From assembly GCA_944384815.1 (NCBI GenBank), contig CALWUW010000010.1, positions 1-33,622 on the forward strand: a stretch of DNA of 33,622 nucleotides, given 5' to 3'. A program made the position numbers and the translations under genes. The notes below the pieces were generated by a model. The model had not been told where the DNA came from. It worked only from the letters and a program-made list of their open reading frames with translations, and made no database searches. Positions 22,861-31,186 of this stretch are shown in pieces (position 1 is the stretch's first letter; every line of letters begins with the position of its first letter). Source of the DNA: an uncultured Clostridia bacterium. GTDB lineage: Bacteria > Bacillota > Clostridia > Oscillospirales > Acutalibacteraceae.

Positions 22861-24804
22861 TCAGCGGCGGATCCAAACGGACATTTCCCCAACGCCGCGG
22901 TTAGCCCAGGCGTAATAGGGGATCCACTTCAGGGTCTTCTCCTCATAAACCGGTTCAGCGTCAGGGCGATAGAGAATATCGCAGCCGCAGTCGGTAAGTT
23001 TTTCACCGGTAACGGTGATAGTGGTCATGCCGCCGAAGAAGTTCGGATCGAAGGAAGCCTGGAAGTCCCGCTTGCTGCCCAGACGGAGCATATGCAGATC
23101 CTTGCCGTTGTCCGCTTCTTCCATGCAGTAAACCACAGGGCCCCGGGAAATTGCCACCTTGCCGATGTCTTCCCGAACCTTGGGATTAGCGGAGAGAACC
23201 TGAACATCCATGGGCATGGTCAGGGTGATCACATCGCCGTCTTTCCAGGTGCGGGAAAGCATCACATAGCCTTCCTCCGGCTGGCAGGCAACTGTTTCTC
23301 CGTTCACCTGCAGGGTGTAGTTCCCGCGGCACCAGCCGGGGATACGAACACCGTACGTAAAGCAGGTGTCCTCAGCCATGGCCATGGAAACAGAAACAGT
23401 TTCCTCCCAAGGATAATTGGTTTTCACGGAGAAGGAAACGTCTTTTCCGTTTACAGTATGGGAGAATTCGCCGCCCACAAACAAATGCATCAGCACGGAA
23501 TCGTCTTTCAGTGTATAGGCATAGCTGCCTACAGAGGTGAGAAGACGGGCCAGGTTAGGCGGGCAGCAAGCGCAGCCGAACCATTTCCGGCGAACCGGCT
23601 TTACATGGGCCCGGGAACGATTCTTCTCGCAGGCTTCCGGCACAACTTCCAGCGGATTCACATAGAAGAAGCGTTTGCCGTCCTGATCCATGCCGCTGAT
23701 CACGCCGTTGTACAGAGCCCGCTCCATAACGTCGCCGTATTCGCCCCGGGGGCAGATCTCCAGCATCCGGCGGGCAAAGAACATCAGGCCGATGGAAGCG
23801 CAGGTTTCCGTGTAAGCGGTGTCGTTGGGAAGATCATAATCGTAGGTGAAAGCTTCGCCGTAAGCGCTGGATCCGATGCCGCCGGTAATATACATCTGTC
23901 GGCGGGCAATGTCTTCAAACAGCCGCTGGCAAGCTTCCAGCAGGGTTTCATCGCCGCTGGCCTGGGCAACGGAAGCCATGCCGGAATAGAGATAAACGGC
24001 CCGGACGGCGTGTCCTTCCGCATACTGCTGTTCCCGAACCGGAACATCCGCCTGATGATACCGTTTATCCAGCCAGCTGTTGGCGAAATAGTCTTTTTCA
24101 CCGTTGAGCTTGGCTTCTTCCTCGAAGTAAAGAGGCTGCTGACCGCGCTGGTCTACAAAGTATTTCGCCAGCTTCAGGTGCTTTTCGTCGTGGGTGATGC
24201 CGTAAAGACGCATCAAGGCCATTTCCAGGATCTCATGCCCGGGGTACCCCTTTTTCTTTTCCGGCTCGGGCCCGAAGATAGAGTCCACATGATCCACATA
24301 CCGAATAACGGTGTTCAGGAATTTGTCCTTGCCGGTGGCGTCGTAATAGGCCACGGCGCTTTCCGTCATATGGCCCAGGCAGTACAGCTCGTGGTTATCC
24401 CGCAGGTTGGTCCAGCGCTTGTCCAGTCCGTTGATGATGTAGTATGTATCCAGGTAGCCGTCGGGCTGCTGGGCGGAGCAAATCAGGTCGATGGTTTCAT
24501 CCGCCAGCTTTTCCAGCTCTGCGTCCGGATGGGCCATCAATGAATAAGCCACAGCTTCCAGCCATTTGTACACGTCGCTGTCCTGGAATACGCAGCCGCC
24601 GAATTCGCCTTTCTCCATTCCCGAAGCTACCCGGAAATTCCGCAGACAGTAACTGGGATCGGTGTCCGGCAGGCGGTCGTTCAAAGCTTCCCACTGGTAG
24701 GGGATCACTTCCGTGCGCACCAGTTCCATGTAATTGGCCCAGAAGGGATCTGTAATCCGGATCTTTCTGGGAGAAAGAGGTACGGAAAAGTTTTTCTTAT
24801 CCAT
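22861..24804 (-). CDS. GH127 beta-L-arabinofuranosidase
   Basis: The 647-aa protein is a full-length classical GH127 enzyme, comparable in size to HypBA1 of Bifidobacterium (658 aa). The expected residues are all present: Glu317 in YGEAF (acid/base, Glu322 in HypBA1), Glu333 and Cys335 in YTETCAS, and Cys413-Cys414 in FGCACCPPN, which form the zinc-thiolate centre with one Cys as nucleophile. It would release beta-L-arabinofuranose from short arabino-oligosaccharides. There is no signal peptide, so action is cytoplasmic. The ATG at 24804 follows GAAAGGA by 9 nt. It is preceded by a 22-bp palindrome at 24839-24860 that may be an operator, and lies 77 nt after the MscS gene. Confidence 0.95.
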   Translation of the reverse strand: MDKKNFSVPLSPRKIRITDPFWANYMELVRTEVIPYQWEALNDRLPDTDPSYCLRNFRVASGMEKGEFGGCVFQDSDVYKWLEAVAYSLMAHPDAELEKLADETIDLICSAQQPDGYLDTYYIINGLDKRWTNLRDNHELYCLGHMTESAVAYYDATGKDKFLNTVIRYVDHVDSIFGPEPEKKKGYPGHEILEMALMRLYGITHDEKHLKLAKYFVDQRGQQPLYFEEEAKLNGEKDYFANSWLDKRYHQADVPVREQQYAEGHAVRAVYLYSGMASVAQASGDETLLEACQRLFEDIARRQMYITGGIGSSAYGEAFTYDYDLPNDTAYTETCASIGLMFFARRMLEICPRGEYGDVMERALYNGVISGMDQDGKRFFYVNPLEVVPEACEKNRSRAHVKPVRRKWFGCACCPPNLARLLTSVGSYAYTLKDDSVLMHLFVGGEFSHTVNGKDVSFSVKTNYPWEETVSVSMAMAEDTCFTYGVRIPGWCRGNYTLQVNGETVACQPEEGYVMLSRTWKDGDVITLTMPMDVQVLSANPKVREDIGKVAISRGPVVYCMEEADNGKDLHMLRLGSKRDFQASFDPNFFGGMTTITVTGEKLTDCGCDILYRPDAEPVYEEKTLKWIPYYAWANRGVGEMSVWIRR

Positions 24805-24838
24805 AGAGCATAGTCCTTTCTAAGTGAAAATATAGGCA

Positions 24839-24860
24839 GCCGAAACGAAGTCGTTTCGGC
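24839..24860. promoter_or_regulatory. 22-bp perfect palindrome before the second GH127 gene
   Basis: Arms GCCGAAACGA (24839-24848) and TCGTTTCGGC (24851-24860) are perfect complements around AG. It could be a hairpin ending the MscS transcript, but the T run after it is poor (TGCCTATATTTT). A dimeric-repressor operator is at least as likely. Confidence 0.5.
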
Positions 24861-24881
24861 ACAAAACCTGCAAAGGGAAAA

Positions 24882-25730
24882 TTACATAGCCTGCTCTTTC
24901 TGGGGAGAAGGAGCAGCTTCCGGGGTAATGTGGATGTCCATTTGATTAAAGGGAATCGTAACCCCCTCTTTGTCAAAGGTCAGCTTTACGTTTTCCTGCA
25001 TGGAGAAATATAAGGGCCAGTAGTCTCCGCTTTTGCACCAAAGCCGCACCAGAATGAAAACGCCGCTGTCCCCATGTTCTCCCACGGCGATCTGGGGAGG
25101 TTCCGGCTGGGTGAGGACCCGGGAATCCTGCTGGCAAAGCTCATTCAAAAGGCGCTTGACCAGGAAAATATCATCCGTATAGGAGATCATATATTTCAGG
25201 TCCAGCCGGCGGGTCTCCATAGCGGAATAGTTGGTGATCACGGCATCCGTAACTTTGGAGTTAGGGATAATGATCTCTTTGTTGTCAAAGGTGCGCAGAG
25301 TGGTAAAAAGCATTTCGATGCGTTCCACAGTGCCTTCCACGCTGTCTAAAGATACATAATGCCCCACTTCGAAGGGACGGGTGAAGACGATTTGCAGGCC
25401 GCTGGCCACGTTGCTCATGCTGTCTTTCAGCGCCAGGCCAACCGCCACGCCGGCTGTAGCCAGAGCAGCAATAATGGAGCTGACGTCCATCCCCAGCTTC
25501 GCCACCGCCATGATCCCTACAATGACCTGCAGAAAAATCTTGCAGAAGGAGCATAGAAAGCTGATGATACCGGCGGAGACCTTTGTGCGGCTCAGACCGC
25601 GTTTTAAAAGGCGCACCAAAAGCTTGGAGAGCCACCAACCAATAAAGAAGATCAGACCTGCTTCCAGCAAACGAAGCAAACTGGGAAGCAGCCAGGCAAC
25701 AAAAGAATTCCATATTTCCTGAGGCGTCAA
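24882..25730 (-). CDS. MscS family small-conductance mechanosensitive channel
   Basis: The 282-aa protein has the three-helix MscS build: TM1 about residues 12-30, TM2 about 53-75, and the pore helix TM3 with SIIAALATAGVAVGLALKDSMSNVASG (about residues 85-111), Ala/Gly-rich as needed for tight packing. The beta domain follows with GHYVSLDSVEGTVERI and FDNKEIIIPNSK, then an alpha/beta vestibule. It should release solutes under hypo-osmotic shock. The start is a TTG at 25730, supported by GGGGGATG about 6 nt upstream. It is transcribed from an extended -10 promoter, possibly reading on into the GH127 gene. Confidence 0.92.
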   Translation of the reverse strand: MTPQEIWNSFVAWLLPSLLRLLEAGLIFFIGWWLSKLLVRLLKRGLSRTKVSAGIISFLCSFCKIFLQVIVGIMAVAKLGMDVSSIIAALATAGVAVGLALKDSMSNVASGLQIVFTRPFEVGHYVSLDSVEGTVERIEMLFTTLRTFDNKEIIIPNSKVTDAVITNYSAMETRRLDLKYMISYTDDIFLVKRLLNELCQQDSRVLTQPEPPQIAVGEHGDSGVFILVRLWCKSGDYWPLYFSMQENVKLTFDKEGVTIPFNQMDIHITPEAAPSPQKEQAM

Positions 25731-25770
25731 ATTTCATCCCCCTTTTCCGGATAACAGCAATGACAGCGTC

Positions 25771-25779
25771 ATTATAGCA
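25771..25779 (-). promoter_or_regulatory. Extended -10 promoter of the MscS gene
   Basis: Minus-strand TGCTATAAT: a consensus -10 with the TGn extension and a weak -35 (TGTTCA). Confidence 0.6.
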
Positions 25780-25895
25780 TAATTGTCCAAAAATGAACAG
25801 GGAAAAACGCCGGAATTTGTGTCGAAAGGTCAGATGTTTATTTTTTAAAAGAAGTTTTTCAAAAGAGAAAGAAATCAGAAAAATGTTTCGGAAGA

Positions 25896-27197
25896 TTACC
25901 GGACCAGAATGCCGTTATCCGAACGGGTCAGGATCAAAATTTCCTCTTCCATGCCGCTTTCCGCGTTGATATAGACCAGCAGCTCCGTGTCGTCTTCGGC
26001 TGTGCAGTGGAATTCCCAGGTAAGAGTTTCCGAAAGACTGGCGGAAGGGATCACTGTCAAACGGCCTTCCCCGGAAATGGTCAGCAAGGGGCTGATGCTC
26101 TCCCGGGCTTGTGCTTCCGTGAGCGCAGGTGTTTGCGGAGAGCGCTGGGTGTGGTTCATCAGGTAACCGTCGGCATCGTATTTCAGAATTTCGCCGGTGT
26201 CCAAAGCTACGGTGATTTTAATCAAATCCGGGTAGTAGAGAACGCCGTCCTGGCTATAGGCATAATTGATGGTACAGGCACCGTTATCCGTAACATAGTA
26301 GCTTTCTTCCATTCCTTCCATGCCCCGGCTTGCAAAAAACGCGTCGGCGATTTCAATGGCTTTCTGGGCATTTATCGTTTCTTCTCCAACACTCCGCTGA
26401 ATGAAAAAGGAAGAAACGATACCTCCCTGGCGCGTTACGGATACCCAAAGGTTTTCTCCGGTGAAATTTCGGGTGGGAAGGTTTCCTTCTGTGTCTCCGC
26501 TGTGGGTCAGCAAATCTCTGGAAATGCCCAGGAATTCCGCGGCATTATTCTGGGCGTTTCCCTGAGGGACTTCCTGCGCTCCCTCCAGAGCCGCGGGCTG
26601 ACGCTGGGCAATGTGGTCCGAAAAGGGACCGTCATATATCAGAGAGGGATAGTCAGTGAAATCTTCCGCCATGGCCTCCAGATTTTCCGGGAATACCGTG
26701 GAAAAGGATTCCACAGACAGAATATTGTTCGCTTCCGAAAGGTGTCCTTTTAACTTCTGAGCATATGTGCCCAGCTGTTGTAAAATGTCGTAGTCTTCCT
26801 GGGTCAGTTCCTGCCCTCGGGCGATTTGATTGGATAGAGTCATGGCAAAATCGCCGGTTTGGGAGATGAATTTCTGAATCACCTCCAAAGAGGCGTCTTC
26901 CACAGGAAAGACGGCTAAAGAAGCCTTAGCCATGCTGGATTCCCGCATCAAACGGGCAGCCAGCCCGCTTTGCTGGGTGGGGGTATTTACGTAGATGCTT
27001 TTTTCCAAGGTGTCGCTGATGGAAGTGATGCAGTCGTCCAAATCGGTGTAAGCTCGCTGATAAGTGTATTCCAGATGGGCTCTGTACCATTGGGATTGCC
27101 CGTAGCCCTGTATGGCAAATCCGGCCAACACGGCTACGCACGCGGCAGCGTAAGTGAAGAGACGGATTTTTGCTCGTTTGCCAAGACTTTGCTTCAT
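25896..27197 (-). CDS. ypeB: Germination protein YpeB
   Basis: The 433-aa protein matches YpeB of Bacillus in length and layout. It has an N-terminal membrane anchor or uncleaved signal (FTYAAACVAVLAGFAIQGYG, residues 14-33), then a helical domain of the YpeB type (DLDDCITSISDTLEKSIYVNTPTQQSGLAARL, about residues 52-83), and repeated PepSY-like domains in the C-terminal half (NAQKAIEIADAFFASRGMEGM and ALTEAQARESISPLLTIS). YpeB sits in the spore inner membrane region and stabilises the cortex-lytic enzyme SleB. sleB, usually the neighbour, is not in this window. Expression from a forespore sigma factor is expected, but I could not identify its boxes with confidence. Confidence 0.9.
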   Translation of the reverse strand: MKQSLGKRAKIRLFTYAAACVAVLAGFAIQGYGQSQWYRAHLEYTYQRAYTDLDDCITSISDTLEKSIYVNTPTQQSGLAARLMRESSMAKASLAVFPVEDASLEVIQKFISQTGDFAMTLSNQIARGQELTQEDYDILQQLGTYAQKLKGHLSEANNILSVESFSTVFPENLEAMAEDFTDYPSLIYDGPFSDHIAQRQPAALEGAQEVPQGNAQNNAAEFLGISRDLLTHSGDTEGNLPTRNFTGENLWVSVTRQGGIVSSFFIQRSVGEETINAQKAIEIADAFFASRGMEGMEESYYVTDNGACTINYAYSQDGVLYYPDLIKITVALDTGEILKYDADGYLMNHTQRSPQTPALTEAQARESISPLLTISGEGRLTVIPSASLSETLTWEFHCTAEDDTELLVYINAESGMEEEILILTRSDNGILVR

Positions 27198-27223
27198 GCA
27201 GTCTCACATTCCTTTCCTGATAG

Positions 27224-27263
27224 CTGTATAGCCGTATAACTGTATGATTATGCAGCTATGCAG
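27224..27263. repeat. Five degenerate 8-bp units forming an imperfect palindrome
   Basis: CTGTATAG, CCGTATAA and CTGTATGA are followed by TTATGCAG and CTATGCAG, the last two in reverse orientation. The block can fold to a stem of about 16 bp. It lies just upstream of ypeB. Confidence 0.5.
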
Positions 27264-27310
27264 ACTTCCTTTGTTTTCCTAGTTTTGCCTGAGAAGGGCG
27301 GTTTATACGG

Positions 27311-27339
27311 TTTACAAATTTCTCTCTTTGCGATACAAT
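27311..27339 (+). promoter_or_regulatory. Promoter of the murD leader
   Basis: TTTACA at 27311-27316 and TACAAT at 27334-27339, 17 bp apart. The predicted leader to murD is about 315 nt. Confidence 0.75.
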
Positions 27340-27345
27340 AAAAGG

Positions 27346-27661
27346 CAGATTTTTTCGCTTTTTATCGAATGGGTAAGAACTGTAACGGTTATGGCCTTTT
27401 CGAAGAAAGGGCTTTCTTCCGCAGGTAAAATCTTGCGGGAGAGATTGGTTCCGGGAAAGCGTATCATGCTGCCGGAAAAGAAATCTGAGAAGTTTTTTTA
27501 AACAGCAGGATTGTTCGGATAGTTTCAGGGAAAAATTCCCATACTTGTTAAAGGAAGGCTCCTAAAAGGAGAGGAACGGAAAAAGCAGGCGCCGCATAGG
27601 GTGGCATAAGCCCTAAAATTTGAGCCCGGCCTAAAACCGGAACAGCGCCAAGGAGGATTTT
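27346..27661 (+). promoter_or_regulatory. Long structured 5' leader of murD, possible cis-regulatory RNA
   Basis: No protein gene is supported in these 315 nt. The first half can form an attenuator-like hairpin: AGATT (27442-27446) and TTCCGG (27449-27454) pair with CCGGAA (27472-27477) and AATCT (27482-27486), with seven T at 27493-27499. The second half has CTCC-TAAAA-GGAG (27559-27571) and a three-way arrangement closed by GGCGC (27588-27592) with GCGCC (27645-27649), enclosing a 6-bp stem (27597-27602 with 27610-27615) and CCGG/CCGG (27626-27640). The closing stem ends exactly at the AAGGAGGA ribosome site. I do not recognise a known riboswitch class. Confidence 0.5.
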
Positions 27662-29077
27662 ATGGGAGAAAGAAAAGTCAATACAAAAGCGCAGAGATTC
27701 TATGAATCCATGAAGGGAAAAACCGTTACTTTCTGCGGCATCGGAGGAAGCAATCTGCCTCTGATTCGGATCTTTGCTAAAAAGGGAGCGGTGGTGACCG
27801 CCCGGGATAAGCGCAGCCGGGAAAAGCTGGGAGCGCTGGCCCAGGAGCTGGAAAGCTTGGGGGTAACGCTTTTTTTGGGAGACGCCTATCTGGAGAATCT
27901 TACGGAAGAAGTGATCTTCCGGACGCCGGGCATGTCGTTTTACCTTCCGGAGCTGACCCAGGCGCGGCAGCGGGGCTCCGTGGTTACATCGGAGATGGAA
28001 GTGTTTTTTGATCTTTGCCCCTGTAAGATTTACGCCGTCACCGGAAGCGACGGAAAAACCACCACTACCACCATTCTTTCCCGGCTGCTGGAGGCCGCAG
28101 GAAAAACGGTGCATCTTGGGGGAAATATTGGCCGTCCGCTTTTGCCGGATGTGGAAGAGATGGACCCGGAGGACGTAGCGGTGGTGGAGCTTTCCAGCTT
28201 CCAGCTGATCTCCATGCGGCGCAGCCCGGACGTAGCCGTAATTACCAACCTTTCTCCCAACCATCTGGACGTGCACAAGGATATGCAGGAATATGTGGAT
28301 GCCAAGAAAAATATTTTTCTCCATCAAAACGCATTCAGCCGGACGGTGGTGAATCTGGAAAATCCTGTGACGGCGGCATTTCTGCCGGAGATCCGGGGTA
28401 TTTCCGCCGGATTCAGCCGGAAGCGTCGGCCGCAGCGGGGAGCCTATCTCCGCCCGGACGGTATGCTGGCTGTGGTTTGGGGCGAAACGGAAACGGAGCT
28501 GTTCCCCGTAGGGGAGATTCGTGTGCCCGGGGATCACAACGTGGAGAACTTCCTGGCGGCGATTTCCGCCATATGGGGAGAAGTTTCCCCGGAACAGATT
28601 CGGCAGGTGGCGTCTTCTTTCTGCGGAGTACCCCATAGGAACGAATTGGTGCGCGAATTAAACGGCGTGCGTTGGTATAACGATTCCATCGGCACAAGCC
28701 CCACCCGTACGGAAAAGGGAGCCTTGTCCATGTATGACCGAAAGATCATTCTCATCGCTGGAGGGTATGACAAGCACATTCCCTATGATTCTCTGGGGGA
28801 GAAGATCCCCGGCCGGGTAAAAAAGCTGGTGCTTATGGGCGCCACAGCGGATAAGATTTACAATGCGGTTTTAAACGCTCCGGATTATAAAGAGGGAAGC
28901 CCGGAGATCTTCCGCGCTTCTTCCATGGAAGAGGCGGTGAAGATCTGCAAGGAAATTTCCGTTCCGGGAGACATTGTGAGTCTTTCCCCGGCTTCCGCCA
29001 GCTTTGATCTGTATCCGAATTTTGAAGCCAGAGGGGAGCATTTCCGCCGATTGGTGGAAAGCTTGCCGGAGGCATAA
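27662..29077 (+). CDS. murD: UDP-N-acetylmuramoylalanine--D-glutamate ligase
   Basis: The 471-aa cytoplasmic ligase adds D-glutamate to UDP-MurNAc-L-Ala. Domain 1 holds the UDP-binding Rossmann part (KGKTVTFCGIGGSNLPLIRIF, residues 18-38), domain 2 the ATPase with the P-loop GSDGKTTTT (about residue 129), NIGRPLL, ELSSFQL and the NLSPNHLDVH motif, and domain 3 the HRNELV and NDSIGTSPTRT segments that bind the substrate, ending in LSPASASFDLYPNFEARGEHFR. GSDGKTT rather than GTNGKTT at the P-loop is a common variant in Clostridia. The ATG at 27662 follows AAGGAGGA by 4-5 nt. It lies under its own promoter and a long leader, apart from the main mur cluster. Confidence 0.95.
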   Translation: MGERKVNTKAQRFYESMKGKTVTFCGIGGSNLPLIRIFAKKGAVVTARDKRSREKLGALAQELESLGVTLFLGDAYLENLTEEVIFRTPGMSFYLPELTQARQRGSVVTSEMEVFFDLCPCKIYAVTGSDGKTTTTTILSRLLEAAGKTVHLGGNIGRPLLPDVEEMDPEDVAVVELSSFQLISMRRSPDVAVITNLSPNHLDVHKDMQEYVDAKKNIFLHQNAFSRTVVNLENPVTAAFLPEIRGISAGFSRKRRPQRGAYLRPDGMLAVVWGETETELFPVGEIRVPGDHNVENFLAAISAIWGEVSPEQIRQVASSFCGVPHRNELVRELNGVRWYNDSIGTSPTRTEKGALSMYDRKIILIAGGYDKHIPYDSLGEKIPGRVKKLVLMGATADKIYNAVLNAPDYKEGSPEIFRASSMEEAVKICKEISVPGDIVSLSPASASFDLYPNFEARGEHFRRLVESLPEA

Positions 29078-29127
29078 AAGAAAACGAGATGCACGCATAA
29101 AGTTTCAGTATAAAGGAGAGTTAAAAA

Positions 29128-30150
29128 ATGGAAGAATTGATTCAACTGATCTTCCGTCTTTGCCAGGCACCGGGAGGCTCCGGGGAAGAATTCCCCGCTT
29201 CCCAGGCGGCGCTGCAGGAGCTTGCGCCGCTGGCGGAAACGGAAATGGACAATCTTGGCAATGTCTATGCCCATTTAGGGAAAAAGGATGCCAAGGAACA
29301 TATTTTGCTGGATGCGCATATTGACCAGATCGGCATGGTGGTAACCGGCGTGGATGAAAACGGATTCCTTCAGGCCAGCAGCTGCGGTGGGATAGATAAA
29401 CGGCAGATCCTGGGCAGCTCCGTTGTGGTGCATGGGAAAAAGCTGCTTGCAGGCATCGTGTGCTGCACGCCGCCTCATTTGCAGAAGGGAGAAGAAAAGC
29501 TTCCCGCCCTGGACGAGCTTTCCATCGACGTGGGGCTCAGCCGGGATGAGGTGAAAAAGATCGTAGCGCCTGGGGACCGGATCTTTTCCTGGAGCAAACC
29601 TCGGAGGCTCTTGGGCAATCGCATTGCCTGCGCGGCTTTGGATAACCGTGCCAGCTGCGCGGTGCTGGTTCGGTGCGCCCAGCTGCTGCAGGGCGAGGAG
29701 CTGGATTGCCGGGTGACCATTTTGCTCAGCGGCGGGGAAGAAGTTACCGGTTTGGGAGCAGCTACCGGTGCCCGCAGAGTAATGCCCACCCAGGCCATTG
29801 TGGCGGATGTAGGCTTCGGCGCCCAGCCCGGGGTTTCCCAGCGGGTGGGGCAGCCGTTGGGAGCCGGCCCGGCCATTGGTTTTGCGCCGATTTTGGATCG
29901 GGAAATGAGCCTGGAGTTCTGCCGGTTGGCGGATTCTCTTTCCATTCCGTGGAAAGAGGATGTATACGGAGGCGGCACCGGCACCAACAGCGAGGGGATC
30001 GCCTCCACCGGCGCCGGTGTGCGTACCGGCATGCTTTCTGTTCCCATCCGGTATATGCATTCCGCGGTGGAAACGCTGGATGCTCAGGATGTGGAGAATA
30101 CGGCTCGTTTGATAGCCGCTTATGTGAAAGGGGTGCGCAGCTGTGGCTGA
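29128..30150 (+). CDS. M42 family metallopeptidase, copy 1
   Basis: The 340-aa protein is an M42 (TET-like) aminopeptidase. The two-metal site can be followed: His in LLDAHIDQIG (about residue 64), bridging Asp in AALDNRAS (about residue 171), the catalytic and ligand Glu pair in LLSGGEEVTGLGA (about residue 203), Asp in VADVGFG and the C-terminal His in YMHSAVE (about residue 311). The family cuts N-terminal residues from peptides in large dodecameric shells. The ATG at 29128 follows AAAGGAGAG by about 7 nt and lies 51 nt after murD. It overlaps copy 2 by 8 nt. GGEE in place of the more usual QEE makes it the more diverged of the two. Confidence 0.9.
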   Translation: MEELIQLIFRLCQAPGGSGEEFPASQAALQELAPLAETEMDNLGNVYAHLGKKDAKEHILLDAHIDQIGMVVTGVDENGFLQASSCGGIDKRQILGSSVVVHGKKLLAGIVCCTPPHLQKGEEKLPALDELSIDVGLSRDEVKKIVAPGDRIFSWSKPRRLLGNRIACAALDNRASCAVLVRCAQLLQGEELDCRVTILLSGGEEVTGLGAATGARRVMPTQAIVADVGFGAQPGVSQRVGQPLGAGPAIGFAPILDREMSLEFCRLADSLSIPWKEDVYGGGTGTNSEGIASTGAGVRTGMLSVPIRYMHSAVETLDAQDVENTARLIAAYVKGVRSCG

Positions 30151-31186
30151 TTTGGAACTTTTGAAAAAACTTTGCCTGCTGCCGGGGATCTCCGGCCGGG
30201 AAGAAGCCGTTCGGGAAGCCATTCTGGAGGAGATCCGTCCCTATGTGTCTTCCGTTACGGTTTCCCCCTTGGGAAATCTGATTGTGGAAAAGAAGGGCGC
30301 GGCTCCGGCCAAAATCAAATTGATGCTTTGCGCTCACATGGACGAAGTAGGCTTTATTGTTACGCATATCACCTCCGAAGGCCTTTTGCAGTTTGACAAA
30401 GTGGGAGGCATTCTGGATTCCGTGATCTGCGGAAGAGCGGTTACGGTGTGGGGAAAAAACGGCCCCTTGGAAGGCGTCATCGGCTGTGTGCCGCTGCATT
30501 TGGGCAAGGTGGGGGATAAACCCTTGCCTGCAGACGAGCTGTATATCGACATTGGCGCTGCGGATCAGGAAGAAGCCCGGAAATATGTTTCTCCCGGGGA
30601 CAGCGTTACCTTTGACAGCATTTGGGATACGGAAGGCGGAACCATCAAAAGCAAAGCTCTGGACGATCGTGCCGGCTGTGTGATGATGGTGGATCTTTTG
30701 AAGCAGGATCTTCCTTTTGATATGACCTTTGCCTTCACCGTTCAGGAAGAAACCGGGTTGATCGGCGGAAAAACGGCGGCGCAGGCTGTTTTGCCTCAGG
30801 CGGCGATTGTGCTGGAATCTACCACGGCTGCGGATGTTCCCGGTGTTTCTGAAGGAAGGCAGATGTGCCGGGTAGGCAAAGGGCCGGTGGTGAGCTTTAT
30901 GGACCGCCGCACCATTTACTGCCGGGAGTATTACGAAACAGCTTTCGCCCTGGCGGAAAAGCTGGGGATCCCCTGCCAGACCAAGGAAGGCGTGGCCGGC
31001 GGAAACGACGCAGGAGCCGTTGCTCCCGCGGGGACCGGTGTGCGCACTATTGCTGTCAGCCTTCCCTGCCGGTATCTGCATTCCGCTTTCAGCCTGATCG
31101 CGCAGGAAGATTTTGAAAACGCGGAAAAACTGGTGAAGGCTTTGGCCGAGCAAATCGCCGGAAGCGACCCGGCACAGGGCATTTGA
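30143..31186 (+). CDS. M42 family metallopeptidase, copy 2
   Basis: The 347-aa protein starts with GTG at 30143, overlapping copy 1, so translation is probably coupled. Metal ligands: His in LCAHMDEVGFI (about residue 66), Asp in KALDDRAG (about residue 174), the Glu pair in TVQEETGLIGG (about residue 205), Glu in VLESTTAADVPG where copy 1 has Asp, and His in YLHSAFS (about residue 314). It is collinear with copy 1 (SGREEAVREAI, GGNDAGAVAPAGTGVRT) but the two differ widely in sequence, so the pair may form mixed or separate complexes with different specificity. It is followed by a GNAT gene that starts inside its stop codon. Confidence 0.92.
   Translation: MADLELLKKLCLLPGISGREEAVREAILEEIRPYVSSVTVSPLGNLIVEKKGAAPAKIKLMLCAHMDEVGFIVTHITSEGLLQFDKVGGILDSVICGRAVTVWGKNGPLEGVIGCVPLHLGKVGDKPLPADELYIDIGAADQEEARKYVSPGDSVTFDSIWDTEGGTIKSKALDDRAGCVMMVDLLKQDLPFDMTFAFTVQEETGLIGGKTAAQAVLPQAAIVLESTTAADVPGVSEGRQMCRVGKGPVVSFMDRRTIYCREYYETAFALAEKLGIPCQTKEGVAGGNDAGAVAPAGTGVRTIAVSLPCRYLHSAFSLIAQEDFENAEKLVKALAEQIAGSDPAQGI

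Noticed and set aside
22831-24543. Open frame of 570 codons on the plus strand
   Set aside because: It is antisense to the second GH127 gene, whose catalytic residues and length are complete. The product has no recognisable domain, and the length reflects codon bias.
27391-27501. Possible 36-aa leader peptide before murD (MAFSKKGLSS...)
   Set aside because: No Shine-Dalgarno before its ATG, and it overlaps the predicted hairpin. A structured leader explains the stretch better.
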